Both the position numbers and the translations under genes were made by a program. The notes below the pieces were generated by a model. It ran no database searches. It had not been told where the DNA came from and saw nothing but the letters and a program-made list of their open reading frames with translations. From NCBI GenBank assembly GCA_963704405.1, contig OY969903.1:3534001-3598000 (forward strand): 64,000 nt of DNA. Direction: 5' to 3'. The stretch is from MFD01213-c1 sp963704405. GTDB lineage: Bacteria > Planctomycetota > Phycisphaerae > Tepidisphaerales > Tepidisphaeraceae. This document shows, one piece after another, positions 19,133 through 28,025 of the stretch. The number at the start of each line of letters is the position of its first letter. Position 1 is the first letter of the stretch.

Positions 19133-19209
19133 TCACCATGGAGACGCAGGCGCCACCGAGAAATCCATTCAAAAGATTCCTCTCCGTGCCCCCCGTGTCT
19201 CCATGGTGA
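19133..19209. repeat. imperfect palindromic element A
   Basis: A 77-nt inverted structure. The outer arms TCACCATGGAGAC and GTCTCCATGGTGA are perfect over 13 nt, and the inner arms continue to pair imperfectly (the CACCGAGA side against the TCTCCGTG side). It lies between the thioredoxin terminator and a convergent gene. The base pattern (ACGGAG, CACGGA) is shared with element B at 20866, suggesting one repeat family. Confidence 0.7.
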
Positions 19210-19222
19210 TATCCGGCTCGAC

Positions 19223-19570
19223 TTACTGCGCCGGCTCTGTCGAAGGAGTTTTCTTCTTCGACTTGGGTTTTTCAGTCAGCGTCTTCAATTCTGCCTTCTG
19301 ATCGTCGGTGAGCAGCGCCTCAATATCCGACTTTTCCTTGGCGTCAATTTCTTTCCGCTGCACGTTGGCGTCGCCGTGGATCGTCTCGATTTTTTCCTTC
19401 TGTTCGTCAGTCAGCCCGGTGAGTTGGCTCCAGGGCTTGGTCAGCTTGCCCTTCTTCGCCACTTCCGCGGACGGCTGCGTCGCAGGCGCGCTCGCTTCGT
19501 CGGCGGCGATCAACACTGAACCGGTCAACAATACAGCCGCAGTCGCAATCAACCACTTCCCCGAATTCAC
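19223..19570 (-). CDS. small periplasmic protein with LTDEQ-type helices
   Basis: 115 aa. GTG start at 19570 preceded by AAAGGAG at good spacing. Signal peptide (GKWLIATAAVLLTGSVLIA), then an Ala/Pro-rich linker, then two repeats of the type LTDEQKEKIETIH and LLTDDQKAELKTL, and a Lys/Pro-rich tail. The layout recalls Spy/CpxP-like periplasmic helical proteins, but is shorter, so only a loose likeness is claimed. Likely secreted, charged and helical. Confidence 0.7.
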   Translation of the reverse strand: MNSGKWLIATAAVLLTGSVLIAADEASAPATQPSAEVAKKGKLTKPWSQLTGLTDEQKEKIETIHGDANVQRKEIDAKEKSDIEALLTDDQKAELKTLTEKPKSKKKTPSTEPAQ

Positions 19571-19690
19571 AGTCGGCTCCTTTCAAAGATGCCTATGAAG
19601 TATTTACCCGCCCAAAAACGCTGAGCAGCGTCAGGCAAGGGACATTGGTATAAGCGAGGATGGCGAAAAACGAAAAGAAAATTCCCTGCG

Positions 19691-20805
19691 CTACTTATGT
19701 TTCCCCGGAACGGATTCGAAAAGTGGGTTGGAAATGGCGATTTTAAGGGCAGGCGCGGCGTCGCCGGCACTGCCTCGGTTTCCACCGATATCGGAAGCCA
19801 TCGGCAGCGGTTCGCCATCGATTGCGTCCGCCGGCGCAACGTCCGGCCGGAACATCCGGCCGCCAAACGCCTTCATGTATTCCGTCCAGTTCCCCTCCGC
19901 GTTGGCGATGGTTTCGCCTCGACAGGCCGACAGCGCCATCATCAGCTTCGCATCCAGGTTCTCCATGGCATGGACCACCAGCGCCTCCGGGGTGGCCGGC
20001 GTCTTGGGCGAGCCAAATTCCGTTTCGCCATGGTGGCTTAAAATAATATGCTGGATCACATCCACCAGAGGCTGCGGAATTTTTTCGCCGAGCGTGAGTT
20101 CCGCTTCTTTTCGCTTCTCCTCAACCCACATCGCCGCCTTCACGATATGCCCGATGAGCTGCCCGCCGTCGCTATATCCAAATGCGCAGTCGTATGTCAG
20201 TTCCCACGTCTTGGCGATGTCATGCAGAAACACCCCCGCGATCACAACGTCCCGGTTCAAGCCTGGATAAAACGGACAGATCGCATCGCTGATCTCAATC
20301 GCATTCAGCGTATGTTCCAGCAATCCCCCCAGAAACGCATGATGGAAATTCATCGCCGCCGGCATCGGCGGAAGTCGGTCATCAGCTTTTCATCATCCAG
20401 GTATGCCTGCACCAAAGCCGCCAGGTGCCGATTCTGAATGCTTCCCAGAATCTCCACCAGCCGCGAGAACATCTGTGGAATGTCTTTGGTCGTATGCGGA
20501 ATCAGATCGCATAGCTCGAACGTATCCGACTTCGCCGGCCACATCTGTTCGATAATGACCTGCAGGTTGTTCTGGTAATTTTCAACCCTCGCACGGATGC
20601 GAAGGAATCCCCCATCTGGAATGGCGGCAAACATATCGCGCGTCGCGTTCCAGATCCGTGCTGTCACCGTCGCGCTACGGTCCCCCACAAACGCCTTCAC
20701 ATACTGTTTCCCATTACTTCCAGCGGCCAACTGCTTGTTCGTGACGACATACACGTCTTCAATCAGATCGCCCGCCTGGCAGTCGCGTAGATAAAGTCGG
20801 CGCAT
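19691..20805 (-). pseudogene. 3'-5' exoribonuclease YhaM-like (OB + HD), one frameshift
   Basis: Read from 20805: an OB-fold nucleic-acid-binding part (FVGDRSATVTARIWNATRD, FLRIRARVENYQNNLQV), then a linker (DIPQMFSRLVEILGSIQN). The frame breaks at about 20362 after KLMTDFR and continues in another frame with MNFHHAFLGGLLEHTLNAIE, the HD metal site VIAGVFLHDIAKTWELTYD and IILSHHGETEFGSP. Together this is the YhaM layout, with length near 370 aa. One extra C near 20360-20364 (CC to CCC) joins both halves as DFRPMPAAMNFHH. YhaM trims RNA and DNA 3' ends. The likely cause is a sequencing indel; a true split gene cannot be excluded. Confidence 0.8.
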
Positions 20806-20865
20806 TGAATGGTTTTACGAGGACACCACACGCCCTGCAAGCGGAATGCGGGGCAATATGAATGA

Positions 20866-20934
20866 TTCACCCCGAAGACGCTCAGGACACGGAAGTTTCC
20901 GTGCCTTCCGCGTCCCTGGTGCCTTCGGGGTGAA
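20866..20934. repeat. imperfect palindromic element B
   Basis: A 69-nt structure: TTCACCCCGAAG (20866-20877) pairs perfectly with CTTCGGGGTGAA (20923-20934), and the inner CACGGAA/TTCCGTG pair again. It lies in the gap between the YhaM-like gene start and the superoxide dismutase end, both on the minus strand. It could end sod transcription or act as an mRNA-stabilising hairpin; no T run follows. Confidence 0.7.
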
Positions 20935-20952
20935 CAGTGATCACAACTGCGT

Positions 20953-21570
20953 TCACTTCCCTCGGCCAAACCGATCGTCCGCAATCTTCCAGTTCACCAC
21001 ATTCCACCAGGCGGCGATGTAGTCCGGTCGGCGGTTCTGATACTTCAAATAGTACGCATGTTCCCAAACATCCAGCCCAATGATCGGAAACGCGCCTTCC
21101 ATGATCGGCGAATCCTGGTTGGCCGTCGAAATGATCTCGATCTTCTGCCCTCGCTTCACCAGCCACGCCCAGCCCGACCCAAACCGGCCGGTACCCGCGG
21201 CGGCGAACTGCGTCTTGAAATTTTCAAATGACTGGAATGTGCTGTTGATCGCCTCGCCCAGCTTGCCCACCGGTGCCGTGCCCGGCTTGCCGGCGGGATT
21301 GAGAATCTCCCAGAAGAGCGAGTGATTGTGATGCCCGCCGCCGTTGTTGCGGACGGCTGTCTTAATATCTTCTGGAACAATTGCGAGGTTGCTCTGCAGC
21401 AACTCATGAACCGGCTTGCCGTCCAGTTCAGGATGCTTGGCGATGGCCGCATTGAGATTCGTCACGTAAGCGTTGTGATGCTTGTCGTGATGGATCTCCA
21501 TCGTCATTTTGTCGATGTTCGGCTCAAGCGCATCGGACGGAAACGGTAACGGGGGAAGTTGATACGGCAT
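20953..21570 (-). CDS. sodA: superoxide dismutase (Mn/Fe family)
   Basis: 205 aa, the normal length. Opening [17 protein letters not shown], helix [16 protein letters not shown] with the first metal His, [15 protein letters not shown] with the second, and the signature [19 protein letters not shown] with Asp and His ligands. The Gly in NGGGH and the Gln in NQDSP are the pattern seen more often in Mn enzymes, but metal choice is not certain. RBS AAGGAGTCAATC precedes the ATG. No signal peptide, so cytoplasmic; converts superoxide to peroxide and oxygen. Confidence 0.95.
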   Translation of the reverse strand: MPYQLPPLPFPSDALEPNIDKMTMEIHHDKHHNAYVTNLNAAIAKHPELDGKPVHELLQSNLAIVPEDIKTAVRNNGGGHHNHSLFWEILNPAGKPGTAPVGKLGEAINSTFQSFENFKTQFAAAGTGRFGSGWAWLVKRGQKIEIISTANQDSPIMEGAFPIIGLDVWEHAYYLKYQNRRPDYIAAWWNVVNWKIADDRFGRGK

Positions 21571-21769
21571 GATTGACTCCTTCTATTAAGTAGGTATGAA
21601 CCGAGAGGAACGGACCGCCTCAAGCGGCCGAGGAAGGGTATACGTGCCACAAGGCATCGTCAATGAAAGAAGAGATTCGGTGAGTCACTCCGCTCTCGAA
21701 TCACTATCACATCCCGTCCCTATCGATTACAAAAATAGTCCCCGCTTCATTTTCGAACAGCTTCTGAAA

Positions 21770-22962
21770 TCACTTAGGGTCCGCTGCCACAAATTCCGCC
21801 TCCGGCGGCTTATCGATCGCGCCGCCCTTGCCGACAATCAGAAATGAAGCATTAGAGGCCCGGAGATTCTGCAGCCAGGTTGCGCGATCCGAATGTCCCA
21901 CCGTAGCCTTGACGGCGGCGGGCACCAATTCCTCCCCCGATAGTCGGTCACCCAGCCACGGCAAATCCGATTGTGTCGCCAGCCCCGGGCACATCGGCGC
22001 ATACACCAGTCGCCGATCCAGAGAAAAGCCTTGCAGCGGGTAGATCAAATACAGGTCGGTGTAAGCTACCGTTGCATCACGCGGCACGTGCTGATCAACA
22101 AATCGCCAAAGTCCTTCGGGCTCTGCATTAGTGATTTGCCAGCCTGAGCCATCCACAAACCAGTCGTGCTGGTATGCCCGAAGCGATGCCGACCAATACA
22201 CAAACGCAAACGCGAATCCTGCCACAATCGCCGGCACTCCGACGACACCCCACCTTACGTGTGGCCCAAGCTTTCGCGTTAAAAATGCCACGATCAATCC
22301 TACAGCAACCAGTTCCAATGCCCCGCTCACGAAAAACATTTCCCACCCCATCAGATCCGGCTTATACGCCGTCAACACTGCCGTAAGCAGCACACCGAGG
22401 GCGATAACCTGCTTGCCCCAAATGGGTCGCACCCCGAACTGAAACACCCCCAACCGCCCCGTCTGCAACCATTGCACCGCGGCCGGCAAGTGATAGGTCA
22501 TCGCATCGTTTCCCATCACTGGAAGGACGCTTTGATGGTGCACCAGACTCCAGACGAGCCCGATGCAGAAAAGCAGAATCGCCAGCAAACCCATCTGCTC
22601 CACCATACCACTGGCTCTCCGCCGACATGCAGATCATCCCCACGATGTTGCTTCGCTCCTCTTACCCCCTCCGCGGCCGCCAGCAATGCAACTGAAACTA
22701 TGACGGCCACCCCCGTCATCGTCCCCAGCCGCAGCGCCCCAACCATTCCCGGCGCGACGACCGAAACATACTGAACGACATACCCGAGCAATGCCGCATC
22801 GAGCATCGCCTGTGAGCGATTTCGGGTCATCCGCCGAATGGCAAACCGATACGCCGAAACAAACACCAGCGCATTCAATAAAACGCACCAGCCCAGCGCG
22901 ATCTCATTGGCGAATTCCGTCACGGCGGCATTTTCAGTTTCCCCGCCCCAGTAGCAAGCCAT
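21770..22962 (-). pseudogene. polytopic membrane protein (GT39-like fragmentary features), one frameshift
   Basis: The first reading (from ATG 22962; longer start at 23025) has hydrophobic helices such as GWCVLLNALVFVSAYRFAI and SVVAPGMVGALRLGTMTGV. The frame breaks near 22601 and continues with LLAILLFCIGLVWSLVHHQ and GNDAMTYHLPAAVQWLQTGR, a pattern seen near the start of GT-C-type glycosyltransferases (Asp before a YH pair). Four more membrane segments and a soluble tail (LRASNASFLIVGKGG) follow. At about 397 aa it is short for such an enzyme, and the jump from GRLGVFQ to FGVRPIWGK may mark an internal deletion. One missing base near 22600 explains the break. Function remains open. Confidence 0.55.
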
Positions 22963-23173
22963 AGGGGTATTGCCATATAGACGCAAAGTGCATCGGTGGC
23001 CAATCCTCTTTTCTTCCCTCGCCATGGCCGATAAGCTATCTGAAAGATGTATTCTCCCCTCCCCACTCCGGTAGTCGTACGATAGGGTCGCTGGCGGCGT
23101 TGCCCGCCCGGCCCCACCCCTTTACCATCCGCCGTCAAATTCCCAATTTGAATTTTGTCCATTCAGGTAATCC

Positions 23174-26170
23174 ATGAGCACCACCGAACTGCCGAAAAAT
23201 TACGATCCCGCCGCCGTTGAAGCTGAGACGTATCAATTTTGGATCGCCAATAATTGCTTCAAGGCCGATCCTACAAAGCCCGGTGACCCTTACTGCATTG
23301 TCATCCCCCCGCCCAACGTTACCGGCGCGCTCCATCTTGGCCACGCCATCAACAACACGTTGCAGGACATCCTCACCCGCATGCACCGCATGGCCGGCTT
23401 CAACACGCTCTGGGTTCCCGGCCTCGACCACGCCGGCATCGCCACGCAGGCGGTGGTTGAAAAGCAGCTTAAGGAAAAGGAAAACAAAACCCGCCACGAC
23501 GTTGGCCGCGAGGGATTGGTCGAGCGCATCTGGGTGTGGAAACAGCAGTACGGCGATCGCATCCTCGAACAGCTCAAACGCCTGGGCGCCAGTTGCGACT
23601 GGAGCCGCGCACGATTCACGCTGGACGACCAATGCGCCAAAGCCGTCCGTCAAACCTTCTTCAAACTTTTCAAAGACGGGCTGGTCTACCGCGGCAAGCG
23701 CCTGGTGAACTGGGACATTCATCTCCAGACATCCATCAGCGACGACGAGATTTATCATGAGACCGTGAAGACTTCGATGTGGCACATTCGTTATCCCATT
23801 GTTGTCAACAACGCGGGAACATCAGGCCACGCCACAGAAATGGTTGTCGCGACAACGCGCCCGGAAACACTACTGGGCGACACGGCCGTTGCGGTTCATT
23901 CCCAGGACCCGCGATGGAATTGGGCCATTGGCAAATCCGTCAAGCTGCCGCTGACGGATCGATTCATTCCGATCATCGCCGACGACATCCTGGTTGATCC
24001 CAAGTTTGGTTCCGGCGTGGTGAAGGTGACGCCGGCGCATGATCCGAATGACTATGCGGTTTATCAGCGACATCTGGGAAAGCCGGATCAGATTGAGTTG
24101 ATCAACATTCTCAACCCAACGGGTACGCTGAATGAAAACGCCGGCGCGTATGCCGGAATGAAGCGAGACGCCGCCCGTGCCAAGGTGGTGGCCGACCTCG
24201 AGTCGCAGGGCCTGCTGGCTAAGGTCGAGCCTTATGAAACACAGGTCGGCCACAGCGACCGAAGCAAGACTGCGGTGGAGCCCTATCTGTCAGATCAGTG
24301 GTTTGTGAAGATGGCCCCACTGGCGGAGCCGGCGCTAGACGTGGTCCGCGACGGCACCATCAAATTTTTCCCTGAACGCCACGCGCAGCAGTATTTATCT
24401 TGGCTAGGCGAAAAGCGAGATTGGCCAATCTCGCGGCAGTTGTGGTGGGGACATCGAATTCCGGTATGGACGAAATCTGTGGCCGATACATTGGAAGTGT
24501 TCCACGAGATCGATCAATTATTGGACGATTGTCTGGAAGATGTCCTTTGCAACAAGAGCAACTTAAATGCACTTGTGATTATCGATTCTGAAACGGGGAG
24601 TCGTCTTACGCCAACGCTAACGGAGCTCAATCACGGCCTCCAACGCCCCGTGCACCTGTATCTATCCCTAAATGCCACTAGCGCGAGTACGAAGTGGGAG
24701 CGGAACGGCTGGGTCCAAGACCCCGACGTCCTTGACACTTGGTTCAGCAGCGCCTTGTGGCCCCACAGCACCCTCGGCTGGCCAGACTCCACCCCCGACC
24801 TCGCCAAATGGTATCCCACCACCGTTCTCCTCACCGGCCGCGACATCATCACGCTGTGGGTGGCGCGGATGGTGATGATGGGGATGTACAATATGGGAGG
24901 AGCGCAGATCGCAGAGCGCAAAACGCAGAGCGAAGACCAAGCGCCTGCCGACTCTGCTCTTTGCTCTGAGTTCAGCGCTCATCGCTCTGCGCTCTCGCTC
25001 GGCATCCCATTCCACCACGTCGCCATCAATCCCACGATTCTGGACGGCAAAGGCGAGCGGATGTCCAAGTCCAAAGGCAACGGCGTAGACCCAGTCGACA
25101 TCATCGACACCCACGGCGCCGATGCGCTGCGCTTCACGCTCACCACGATGGCGACTGAAACCCAGGATGTCCGCCTCCCCGTGAAGAAACTCCCCGACGG
25201 CCGCAACACCAGCGATAAATTCGACCTCGGTCGAAACTTCTGCAACAAACTCTGGAACGCCGCCCGCTTCGCATTCTCCAACCTCGAATCCGCTCCGCCC
25301 CCGGAAATAAATCGCGCCCGTCCCTCTTTAATTTCGCTGGCCGATCGATGGATCATTTCGCGGTTTAATTTCGCCGTCAATGAAGCCAACCAGGCCCTGG
25401 CGGCTTACCGCTTCGACCAATACGCCAAAGCCTGCTACGACTTCTTCTGGCGAGACTTCTGCGACTGGTACGTCGAAGTCATCAAACCGGCCATGAAAGA
25501 TCCCGCCGCATCTGCCGCAACGGCCGATGTCCTGGCCGCCGTGCTCGACGGCGCACTCCGCCTGATGCACCCGATGATCCCCTTCATCACCGAGCGCCTC
25601 TGGTGGAACCTTAACACCGCGCGCTCCCAGCGCGGCGTCCCCGGCCTCCCCTGCCCCTACAGCCCACAGTTGATCGTCGCCGCCTGGCCGACCGGCGGCC
25701 CAACCGACGCGCCGGCGGAGGCGGCCTTCGCCCAGCTTCAGGAAATCATCATCGCCATCCGCAACCTGCGGAGTGAATATAAAGTCGATCCCAAAAAATC
25801 CGTGAAAGCCTCGATCAGCGCCCCCGCCGAATTATCCTGGCTCATCCGGCAGGAAGGCAAAACCATAGAACTTCTTGCAACGTGCGAACTGCTCCCCGCC
25901 GGCGCTTCGGCCTCAGCCAATGCCGCCCGTGCGATCGCCGCCGGGTGTGAAATCATTGTCGAAGGCCTGGTCGATCCCGACGCCGAAAAACAGCGCGTGG
26001 CCAAACATTGCGAATCATTAAAACAAAAAGCCGCCGCCCTCCGCGGCCGCCTTTCCAATGAAGCCTACACCGCCAAGGCGCCTCCACACCTCGTGCAGCA
26101 ATCCCGCGATGAGCTAAGCGCCCTTGAGACAGAAATGACAAAATTGGGATGTCCAAGGCTATCGGAATAA
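23174..26170 (+). CDS. valS: valyl-tRNA synthetase
   Basis: 998 aa class I synthetase that charges tRNA-Val. HIGH motif in PPNVTGALHLGHA (about residue 45), editing domain (TTRPETLLGDTAVAVH), catalytic half with WFSSALWPHSTLGW, KMSKS motif GERMSKSKGNGVDP (about residue 630), anticodon-binding helices and the C-terminal coiled-coil arm (HCESLKQKAAALRGRLSNE). Unusual: about residues 576-609, between the catalytic strand MYNMG and the normal PFHHV, there is an extra Ala/Ser/Gln-rich loop encoded by a palindromic repeat (see 24901-25000). The rest is intact and the frame is kept, so the gene should be functional. Stands alone on the + strand. Confidence 0.97.
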   Translation: MSTTELPKNYDPAAVEAETYQFWIANNCFKADPTKPGDPYCIVIPPPNVTGALHLGHAINNTLQDILTRMHRMAGFNTLWVPGLDHAGIATQAVVEKQLKEKENKTRHDVGREGLVERIWVWKQQYGDRILEQLKRLGASCDWSRARFTLDDQCAKAVRQTFFKLFKDGLVYRGKRLVNWDIHLQTSISDDEIYHETVKTSMWHIRYPIVVNNAGTSGHATEMVVATTRPETLLGDTAVAVHSQDPRWNWAIGKSVKLPLTDRFIPIIADDILVDPKFGSGVVKVTPAHDPNDYAVYQRHLGKPDQIELINILNPTGTLNENAGAYAGMKRDAARAKVVADLESQGLLAKVEPYETQVGHSDRSKTAVEPYLSDQWFVKMAPLAEPALDVVRDGTIKFFPERHAQQYLSWLGEKRDWPISRQLWWGHRIPVWTKSVADTLEVFHEIDQLLDDCLEDVLCNKSNLNALVIIDSETGSRLTPTLTELNHGLQRPVHLYLSLNATSASTKWERNGWVQDPDVLDTWFSSALWPHSTLGWPDSTPDLAKWYPTTVLLTGRDIITLWVARMVMMGMYNMGGAQIAERKTQSEDQAPADSALCSEFSAHRSALSLGIPFHHVAINPTILDGKGERMSKSKGNGVDPVDIIDTHGADALRFTLTTMATETQDVRLPVKKLPDGRNTSDKFDLGRNFCNKLWNAARFAFSNLESAPPPEINRARPSLISLADRWIISRFNFAVNEANQALAAYRFDQYAKACYDFFWRDFCDWYVEVIKPAMKDPAASAATADVLAAVLDGALRLMHPMIPFITERLWWNLNTARSQRGVPGLPCPYSPQLIVAAWPTGGPTDAPAEAAFAQLQEIIIAIRNLRSEYKVDPKKSVKASISAPAELSWLIRQEGKTIELLATCELLPAGASASANAARAIAAGCEIIVEGLVDPDAEKQRVAKHCESLKQKAAALRGRLSNEAYTAKAPPHLVQQSRDELSALETEMTKLGCPRLSE
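24901..25000. repeat. palindromic element inserted in frame within valS
   Basis: AGCGCAGATCGCAGAGCG (24901-24918) pairs with CGCTCTGCGCTCTCGCT (24983-24999) with one bulge and one mismatch. The inside is rich in further GCAGAGCG/CGCTCTG-type copies. It encodes about 33 residues (start AQIAERKTQSEDQ) absent from usual ValRS proteins at this place. The length keeps the reading frame. Confidence 0.75.
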
Positions 26171-26322
26171 AAACCACGGGAAGAGCGGCGTCCAAACATT
26201 TTTTGAACATTTTTTATTTTGTAGTTCATGAACGCCATCCATTTTGCCTCGGCATAATGCTTTGCCTGCGTGTCATGCTTGATCGATTTACGAATCAGGC
26301 GCTTTCGGGATAATATTTCTTC

Positions 26323-26808
26323 ATGGATATTCGCGCTGCTACACCGGCGGATGTGGAGGGGGTATTGCTTATGGTGGGGAAGATTGCGGAGTTGCATGAG
26401 GGGTGGGATAAGGCGAAATTTGGGTATCGGGAGAGGCCGCAGGAGATGTATCGGGGTTGGCTTGGCGCGCGTGCTGTTGATGCAAGGAGCGTATTTTTGG
26501 TGGCAGAGCGGGAGGCGAAGCTTGCAGGGTTTCTGGTGGGAACGGTGGAAGCCGAGATTCCGATTTATCGGTTACGGGAGTTTGGGTTTATTCATGATCT
26601 TTGGGTTGAGCCACAGTACCGAAATGAAGGGATTGGGCGGCAATTGGTCATGCTGGCGATCGAGCGGTTTCGGGAGATGGGAATGAAGCAGGTTCGCGGG
26701 GATACGGCCGCGGCGAATGAAGCGGTGCGCGGGCTCCTGCGGTCCTGCGGGATGCGGCCGAGCACGACGGAGATGCTGATCGAATTGAACCCGGAGCCGC
26801 CGCGATGA
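26323..26808 (+). CDS. GNAT-family N-acetyltransferase
   Basis: 161 aa. The fold is plain: MDIRAATPADVEGVL opening, central strand GFIHDLWVEPQYRNEGIGRQ with the acetyl-CoA pyrophosphate loop (RxxGIG), and late segment AANEAVRGLLRSCGM. Substrate unknown. Its stop overlaps the start of the PfkB gene by 4 nt, so the two are probably made together. Confidence 0.88.
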   Translation: MDIRAATPADVEGVLLMVGKIAELHEGWDKAKFGYRERPQEMYRGWLGARAVDARSVFLVAEREAKLAGFLVGTVEAEIPIYRLREFGFIHDLWVEPQYRNEGIGRQLVMLAIERFREMGMKQVRGDTAAANEAVRGLLRSCGMRPSTTEMLIELNPEPPR

Positions 26809-27733
26809 TTATTTGCCTGGGCACAACACCGGCGGTTCAGAAGACGATGACATTTAATCGCGTTGCGATCGATGCGGTCAATCGAGCGCAGAGCGTTCAG
26901 CAGTATGCATCAGGAAAATCGATCAATGCGGCGCGGGTGCTGCATACGCTGAGGCAGGAGGTGGTGGCGACGGGGTTTGTTGGCGGGGATACAGGCAAGT
27001 TCATCGCCGCCGATTTGGAGAGGGTTGGGTTACGGCATGATTTTGTGAGCGTGGATATTGATACGCGGATGTGCATTACGGTGGTGGACCGGGGCGCGGG
27101 GTCGGCGACGGAGTTGATTGAGGAATCTCCCGCGGTTGCGGCGGAAGCTTATGACGCGCTGCTGCGGAAGGTGCGGGGTTTAATCTTCGGTGCGAAGGTG
27201 ATTGTGCTTTCGGGGACGCTTCCGCCAGGGCGCCGGAAGATTTTTATGCGCAATGTGTTAAGGCGGCATCTGAGAATGGGGTAGCTTCCATTGTGGACGC
27301 GAAGGGGGAAGCGCTGCGGGCGGCGCTGGGTTTGGGGCCAACTGTCGTGAAGCCAAATCATGGGGAACTGGAAGAAACAGTGGGAGTGAAAATTGATTCG
27401 GATGAATCGCTGAAAGAGGCGATTCGGCGGCTGATTGCGGCGGGGCCTAAGTGGGCGGTAGTAACGGGGGGGTCGGGGAAGACGGTGGCATCGGATGGAG
27501 AAACGTTCTGGAAAATTTCCACGCCGCGCGTGAAGGTGATCAGTCCGATCGGGTCGGGGGATTCGTTTGCGGGGGGGCTGGCGGCGGGGATTGCTTCGGG
27601 GCAGCGCGTGCCGGAGGCTTGCCCACTGGCGGCGGCTTGCGGGTCGGCGAATGCGATGACTGCGCTGGCGGGACATGTCCACATGGAAGACATTGATGTG
27701 CTGCAGCCGCAGGTTTCGATCGAACAGTTCTGA
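26805..27733 (+). pseudogene. PfkB sugar-phosphate kinase (FruK/LacC type), one frameshift
   Basis: The N-terminal part (TPAVQKTMTF, ASGKSINAARVLHTL, ATGFVGGDTGKFI) is typical of the 1-phosphofructokinase/tagatose-6-phosphate kinase branch, which phosphorylates sugar phosphates with ATP. The first frame ends at 27284. After SGTLPPG (about 27228) the sensible reading moves to another frame (APEDFYAQCVKAASENG), then VVKPNHGELEETVG and the C-terminal catalytic motif SPIGSGDSFAGGLAAGI with the general base Asp. One extra G in the GGG run at 27228-27230 gives a full kinase of about 309 aa. Both motif halves are preserved, arguing for a sequencing indel. Confidence 0.85.
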
Positions 27734-27737
27734 CGCG

Positions 27738-27761
27738 GCGGGCGTAATATTAAACGCCCGC
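27738..27761 (+). terminator. hairpin after the PfkB gene
   Basis: GCGGGCGT and ACGCCCGC form a perfect 8-bp stem around AATATTAA, 5 nt after the stop. It lacks a T run, so it is a weak or Rho-assisted terminator, or an mRNA end-protecting hairpin. Confidence 0.5.
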
Positions 27762-28025
27762 AATTGGTGATTCGGCGCCACGCCGTCATAACCGGAAAAA
27801 AAGATTTATTTTAACCGGCTTCACACGTTGCAGGGCGATGCTATGTGACGTATTTCGGTGCCACGACATCAGGCTATGGGGGGAATTCTGGCTTGAGGTT
27901 CAAAAACGGTCGAGTCGTTCGATCGTCCCGTTCAGTTGAAAAAAGTTTTCGCGTTTTGACCGGTCCGTCTCAAAGTTGGACGGTCTGTTGTTCTGTCGTA
28001 CCCACGGGGATTGGAGAGACCAGAG

